Shown here: positions 62,201-64,000 of the stretch, piece by piece
Position numbering within the stretch: position 1 is the stretch's first letter
How the letters are laid out: the number at the start of each line of letters is the position of its first letter
NCBI GenBank assembly: GCA_958413895.1
Contig: CATYVQ010000002.1
Coordinates: 83,583 to 147,582, forward strand
DNA length: 64,000 nt
Origin: an uncultured Collinsella sp.
Lineage (GTDB): Bacteria; Actinomycetota; Coriobacteriia; Coriobacteriales; Coriobacteriaceae
Reading direction: 5' to 3'
Notes under the pieces: model-generated
The model's input: the letters and a program-made list of their open reading frames with translations, nothing else
What the model was told of the DNA's origin: nothing
Databases searched by the model: none
Position numbers and translations under genes: made by a program

Positions 62201-63723
62201 TTGAGCCCCGTTACCTTCTCGGGCGTAAACAGGTTGTCGAGCGCAGTGCTCTTCACGCTCGAGGTGTACTTCACGCGGATAGGCTGAGCGCTGTCGACCG
62301 AAAGCTTGCCGTCTACGGTCTTAAAGTGGCTCAGCGGAATCAACGACGCAGGAATGCTGACCGTTACGACATCGCCCTTCTGGGGATTGTCATCACCAGC
62401 ACGCTGCACGGTAATGAGCAGGTCTTTTGCTTTACCATCGAACTCGTACGTATCGGTCTTGGTTTCTTTGTTGACCGTCTTGCTCGCCTTGGTAAACGGC
62501 GTGCCGTTGATGACGACCTCGGTGAAGCTGTCGACCTGCATAAAGTCGCCCAGCTCATCGGTAAACGTGATGTAACCGGACTTGGTCGCGTCGTAGCCCT
62601 TATCAATTTCGGTCGGATAAGGCGCCTCCGATGTGATGGCCTGTGAGATGTCGTCGAAGACCTTCTTGAGCTCTTCGGCATCGGTCGCCGACTTGTAGTA
62701 GTCGGAGTTTTCCGCGCGTGCACCATGAGCGTCCCATGCCGTGGCATTGGGGTAGTTGCTCGAAACGGCCTGCATGAACTTGTTCTCTTTTTGGCTTTTT
62801 CCCGAATCCTGGATACCAGCACTGGGGTTCGCGCCATCAAAGATGCCGATGGTATAAACGGTGGCCTTGCCGTCCTTCATATTCTTAGCAGCTGTCACGG
62901 CAGCGTTGGCGACACCCGCATCGAATTTATTTTGCTTTGTTGGCGTACCGTCGGTAAAGAACACAATAATCTTCTTGGCGTCTTTGCGGCCATAAGTGGT
63001 AGTGATTTTCTCGGCCAGCTCTAGGCCATAGTCGGCGCGCGTGGCGCCGGCAGGCTGAATTTGATTAATTGTATTCTTCTTGAGATCATCCGCATTGCTG
63101 CCGGAACAGTAGGTCAATTCTTTCATAACCTGGGTGTAATTGTAGGAGTACCCTCCGTCGCGATACATATTGTTGCCGATATCGTTGGACTTCTTGCCCG
63201 CAAACTTAACAATGGCAACCCTATGCTGCCTATTGACGCCCTCGATGCTCTCATTTTGTTTTGCGATGGTATCGATAAAGCTGTTCGCAGCACTCTTCAG
63301 CGCATCGATACGCTTAGGTGAATCTCCGCCGCCCATATGATCATCCATCGAGCCAGAGGCGTCCAGCACCATCACGATGTCAAGCGGCGTGGTGACTGTC
63401 ACGGTTGAATTAGACGTCGAGGACATCGCCGAAAGCGTAGTCAGGAAGTCCGACTCTTCGTTTCCCTCGGTTGCCATGACCGTCTTGTCGGTCCAGATTC
63501 GGCCGACGTTTTGAGTCGTCACCTTATTGCCGCTGTGGCCGGCCGCCCATTTTTCCCAGCGTCCGCTGGTGTCGGGGTCGACGACCGTTCCGCTCACCGC
63601 CGGTCCGTCCATTCCTGTGCTGGACCTAGCGTTGGCCTCGGGCAGCATGGCGAATGCTGCGGCTGGCAATACCAGCACTACGGCCAGTATCACCGCCAAG
63701 AGACCCCTCGTGTACTTACTCAT
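56299..63723 (-). CDS. Giant LPxTG surface adhesin with VWA domain and 13 pilin-type isopeptide modules
   Basis: 2474 residues. Signal peptide 1-32 (hydrophobic core ending AANARS-like site). VWA domain about 110-330 with a complete MIDAS: DASGS, the Thr in GATRADYG and the Asp in FFTDGTP. A second N-terminal region runs to about 690. Then 13 Spy0128/FctA-like modules (about 692-2430), each opening with a Lys-containing K-x-L-x-GR motif, with YTYxxxE in the middle and FxNxY at the end; Lys, Glu and Asn are placed to form internal isopeptide bonds. Modules 4, 6 and 7 are nearly identical. Module 11 contains an EAD-rich insert (about 2068-2100). The C-terminus has LPTTG, a hydrophobic helix and RKR. 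It probably projects from the wall as a host-binding fibre. No sortase gene is in the window. Confidence 0.93.
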   Translation of the reverse strand: MSKYTRGLLAVILAVVLVLPAAAFAMLPEANARSSTGMDGPAVSGTVVDPDTSGRWEKWAAGHSGNKVTTQNVGRIWTDKTVMATEGNEESDFLTTLSAMSSTSNSTVTVTTPLDIVMVLDASGSMDDHMGGGDSPKRIDALKSAANSFIDTIAKQNESIEGVNRQHRVAIVKFAGKKSNDIGNNMYRDGGYSYNYTQVMKELTYCSGSNADDLKKNTINQIQPAGATRADYGLELAEKITTTYGRKDAKKIIVFFTDGTPTKQNKFDAGVANAAVTAAKNMKDGKATVYTIGIFDGANPSAGIQDSGKSQKENKFMQAVSSNYPNATAWDAHGARAENSDYYKSATDAEELKKVFDDISQAITSEAPYPTEIDKGYDATKSGYITFTDELGDFMQVDSFTEVVINGTPFTKASKTVNKETKTDTYEFDGKAKDLLITVQRAGDDNPQKGDVVTVSIPASLIPLSHFKTVDGKLSVDSAQPIRVKYTSSVKSTALDNLFTPEKVTGLKDYIENNTTVANGAKTVNFYANKWAAGDLGNTVATFEPADTNRYYYFQKQTPIYTDKDCTQPAKNSLADTGTYYYKDEFEEQGENGEAKPASAVIEFIGGDAAKFDGAIVADEDGNLSFSVGTARLAFIDELHTTKESVGGNNTGTATDVLNPKWNNVSAKATATHVNSYLGNNGKISFNVTPATVDTKTSFGLIKVLEGREWTDTDKFKFELSATSENDAPMPAPATATVTNADLDKGKAAINFGKITYAKPGEYTYEVREVKGDAGGITYSKNVATFKVTVAVKATGGLKADVEKISGETEFKNTYSAKTETSLTLEATKTLTGRPMADDEFKFALSYAGHDEVLLDATNKGGKVEFGPLTYTTKSLAKLVEEDKASLDASSDKPTWTIHYIAAEQTGKLPAGVSATVSAIDACVTVVDNGDGTLMATAVYGDAGNEFVNTYTAAPAEASLVGKKNLQVPKGLTPADIAGKFTFTVTGEEGAPMPANASVTNDAKGKVDFGKITFTLDDINKALGEKPEKREHTFTYTVTESGEVAGVTNDAKLSREVSFTVTDDGKGNLSVSHKPDGDVAFTFTNTYNVTPVETSVTDQITATKVLTGRDMAEGEFSFELVEGEGKDAKVVATGKNAADGKITMSPIEYDKPGKHTYTLREVKGDAGGITYDGKTYTIETTITDKGDGTLEAKHVLKGDDEAKFSNGYKPNPSDSSVTGQVTATKVLTGREIGLVAGEFRFELVEGNNVVSTGTNNADGKIVMDPVTYTAAGEHTYTLRETKAGATENGITYSTAEYTIVTIVKDNGDGTLSVEHELQNVDKATFENAYTVTPKSFSVTDRITATKVLTGRDLKEGEFSFELVEGKGKDAKVVATGKNAADGKITMSAVKYDKPGKHTYTLREVPGDANNGITYDGKTYTIETTITDKGDGTLEAKHVLKGDDEAKFNNNYKPNPDEFSVTDQITATKVLTGRDMTEGEFSFELVEGEGEDAKVVATGKNAADGTITMSPVKYDKPGKHTYTLREANGGTTSKGITYSDAKYTIETTITDNGDGTLKAEHVLKGTEPAEFKNTYNVTPLDAELDFGLSKAIDGREWTEGDKFSFTITAPEGAPLPDPATVTVSKKDAKDGIAAIKFGKIHYTAAGTYTYEIRENAGNAAGMAYDGHVATAEVTVTEDGEGKLTANVTKKENGRFTNTYRTELNYTAAGGLKLSKSLSGRPMTEGQFTFTVTPADEASANALGLLPGANNFKSPATAEATVGLIDILAGHEVKFTQADAGKTFTYTVAEKNDGKPGYTYDDAVRTVTIAVADDGAGTLTATTTVSGGPEGTHETVHKSGENKVEKALVPFHNSYSATTNTPGGTAAQVVATKTLTGRPMADGEFWFGIAYQGELVAYENLKPNIGGHVSFDTLHYDTKMLANLEAAGLAYRTDKDGKLAWTINYTAYEDLFGLPNGVSATTWSFGFKVIVVDNGDGTLTATVDYGGVEPLFENVYGAEAVDAALTGTKKLQAAEGLTPADITGKFTFTVTADEASAPMPERTTATNDAAGNVDFGKIHFTLEDLNRALGVTDDATDKAEADEADEAEADEAEADEAEAEEADTDANADEPEPAAPTAPRSHTFTYTVTESGSAPGVTNDTNATRKVSYTVSDDGAGHLSVKREGDDGAAFTFTNTYGVAPTDSSVTDQVKTVKRLTGRDLAAGEFTFELLEDDVVVANGTNDANGTVTLSPIRYEAPGTHTYTLREACPNALGLYKGVTYDGTTYTVVTTVSDNGDGTLTATHKLEGTTESAGFTNKYHAMPTQVSIGAIKVLEGRELKKDEFSFKLVGEDIESTVTNDADGKINFDKFEYDEPGTHAYTISEVKGDEVGMTYDKSVFTVTVNVVDDGEGNLKANVAFTKGDKSVEGIVFNNTYKKPETPVPTPDPGTPKTVTNIVKTVKGFLPTTGDQQAAALLMAFVIAMAGVGALVWGIRKR
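57430..57500 (-). repeat. Tandem coding repeat (Glu-Ala-Asp tract)
   Basis: A run of 15-base units of the type tcggcctctgcctcg codes for repeated EADEA inside module 11 of the adhesin. It sits between the N-terminal half of the module and its SHTFTYTVTESG strand. The other module of this subtype (module 3) lacks it. Confidence 0.75.
58990..60470 (-). repeat. Near-identical direct DNA repeats inside the adhesin gene
   Basis: Units of about 366 bases recur with highly similar blocks, for example gtgtaggtgtgcttgccggg at 59157, 59523 and 60255, and a block of about 68 identical bases near 59388 and 60117. Module 5 lies between as a more diverged copy. The pattern means recent duplication or gene conversion among modules 4, 6 and 7. 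Confidence 0.75.
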
Positions 63724-64000
63724 CGCGTCTCCCTTCTCGCGGTCTCAGACCTTGCAACAGCCTAAAGTTACGAAATGAGACACAATTTGGGCAGGTGACA
63801 CACGTTCCAGATTTGATTTTGGGCGTGAGACAAATGTCTCACCAAAGTTGAGACACGAGAGTTTTCGCAGGAAAACGGGTGCGACTCGGAGCCGACAGGC
63901 CAAAATGATCCGTTTTCCTCCGTCTCCGGGGGCCCATTTCGTGGCAGAGATGGCGCGCGCAGACGTGGTGTAAGAGCGTCCTGAGGTCCGTCGCTGCAAG
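63724..64000. promoter_or_regulatory. Upstream region of the adhesin with repeated TGAGACA sites
   Basis: A perfect palindrome gtgagaca-aa-tgtctcac at 63825-63842 is flanked by single copies: tgagacaca near 63777, gtgacacac near 63795 and ttgagacac near 63849. The spacing of about one or two helical turns suggests cooperative binding of a regulator controlling the adhesin. 63900-64000 resembles the sequence near 55950 (aaaatg-tccgttttcct) and holds no gene I can support. Confidence 0.5.

Overview
The window reads as chromosomal DNA of a gut Coriobacteriia (Actinomycetota), most likely Collinsella or a close relative. The grounds are high GC with strong third-position bias, a membrane-anchored LuxR-type regulator, an Nramp-related magnesium transporter of the type known from Eggerthella lenta, several PTS and GH1 sugar genes, a giant LPxTG pilin-like adhesin, and intergenic spacers packed with short palindromes. 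The genus is an inference. I see no rRNA, tRNA, CRISPR array, phage or complete insertion sequence.

Layout. 1-4 kb: pyrE, then a P-type Mg2+ ATPase gene (mgtA) behind a long leader with a 23-codon ORF. 4.2-5.7 kb: a LuxR-type membrane regulator split by one in-frame TGA. 6.1-10.4 kb: an operon of zinc-ribbon proteins, an SPFH protein and a lipoprotein. 10.6-14.6 kb: a three-gene sensory operon (response regulator, NarL-type histidine kinase, degenerate kinase-like 7TM protein). 14.7-17.7 kb: a GH1 phospho-beta-glucosidase, a DUF4867 protein and luxS. 17.9-25.6 kb: a sugar cluster running leftward from a LacI repressor through an isomerase, a split transketolase and an FGGY kinase, with a YczE-like membrane protein and a ROK kinase beyond. 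25.8-29.9 kb: a bglG-bglF-bglB operon with a clear RAT/terminator attenuator. 30-32 kb: nucleoside hydrolase and ribokinase. 32.1-34.4 kb: an OatA-like O-acetyltransferase.

34.4-38 kb holds an AT-rich MITE-like element, then an Nramp-related Mg2+ transporter co-transcribed with a protein joining MgtE-N and CBS sensory domains to a membrane domain that lacks the MgtE pore signature. 38.3-46.7 kb holds a polysaccharide-deacetylase-like protein with replaced metal ligands, PRC-barrel and YtxH proteins, an orphan cyanophycin-synthetase-N-like protein, a CorC/HlyC protein, a hemolysin III protein, an alpha/beta hydrolase and a DUF362 ferredoxin-type protein. 46.9-55.7 kb holds two ABC export systems and a divergent LiaSR-like two-component pair. 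56.3-63.7 kb is one 2474-residue surface adhesin with a VWA domain, 13 pilin-type isopeptide modules and an LPTTG anchor.

Themes: magnesium homeostasis (MgtA and the NRMT/MgtE-N pair), use of plant or host glycosides through GH1/PTS plus a non-oxidative transketolase-type route, envelope modification and stress sensing, and host adhesion. Functions are read from motifs and context. Start codons were moved downstream of the longest open frame where a ribosome binding site or neighbouring gene argued for it.
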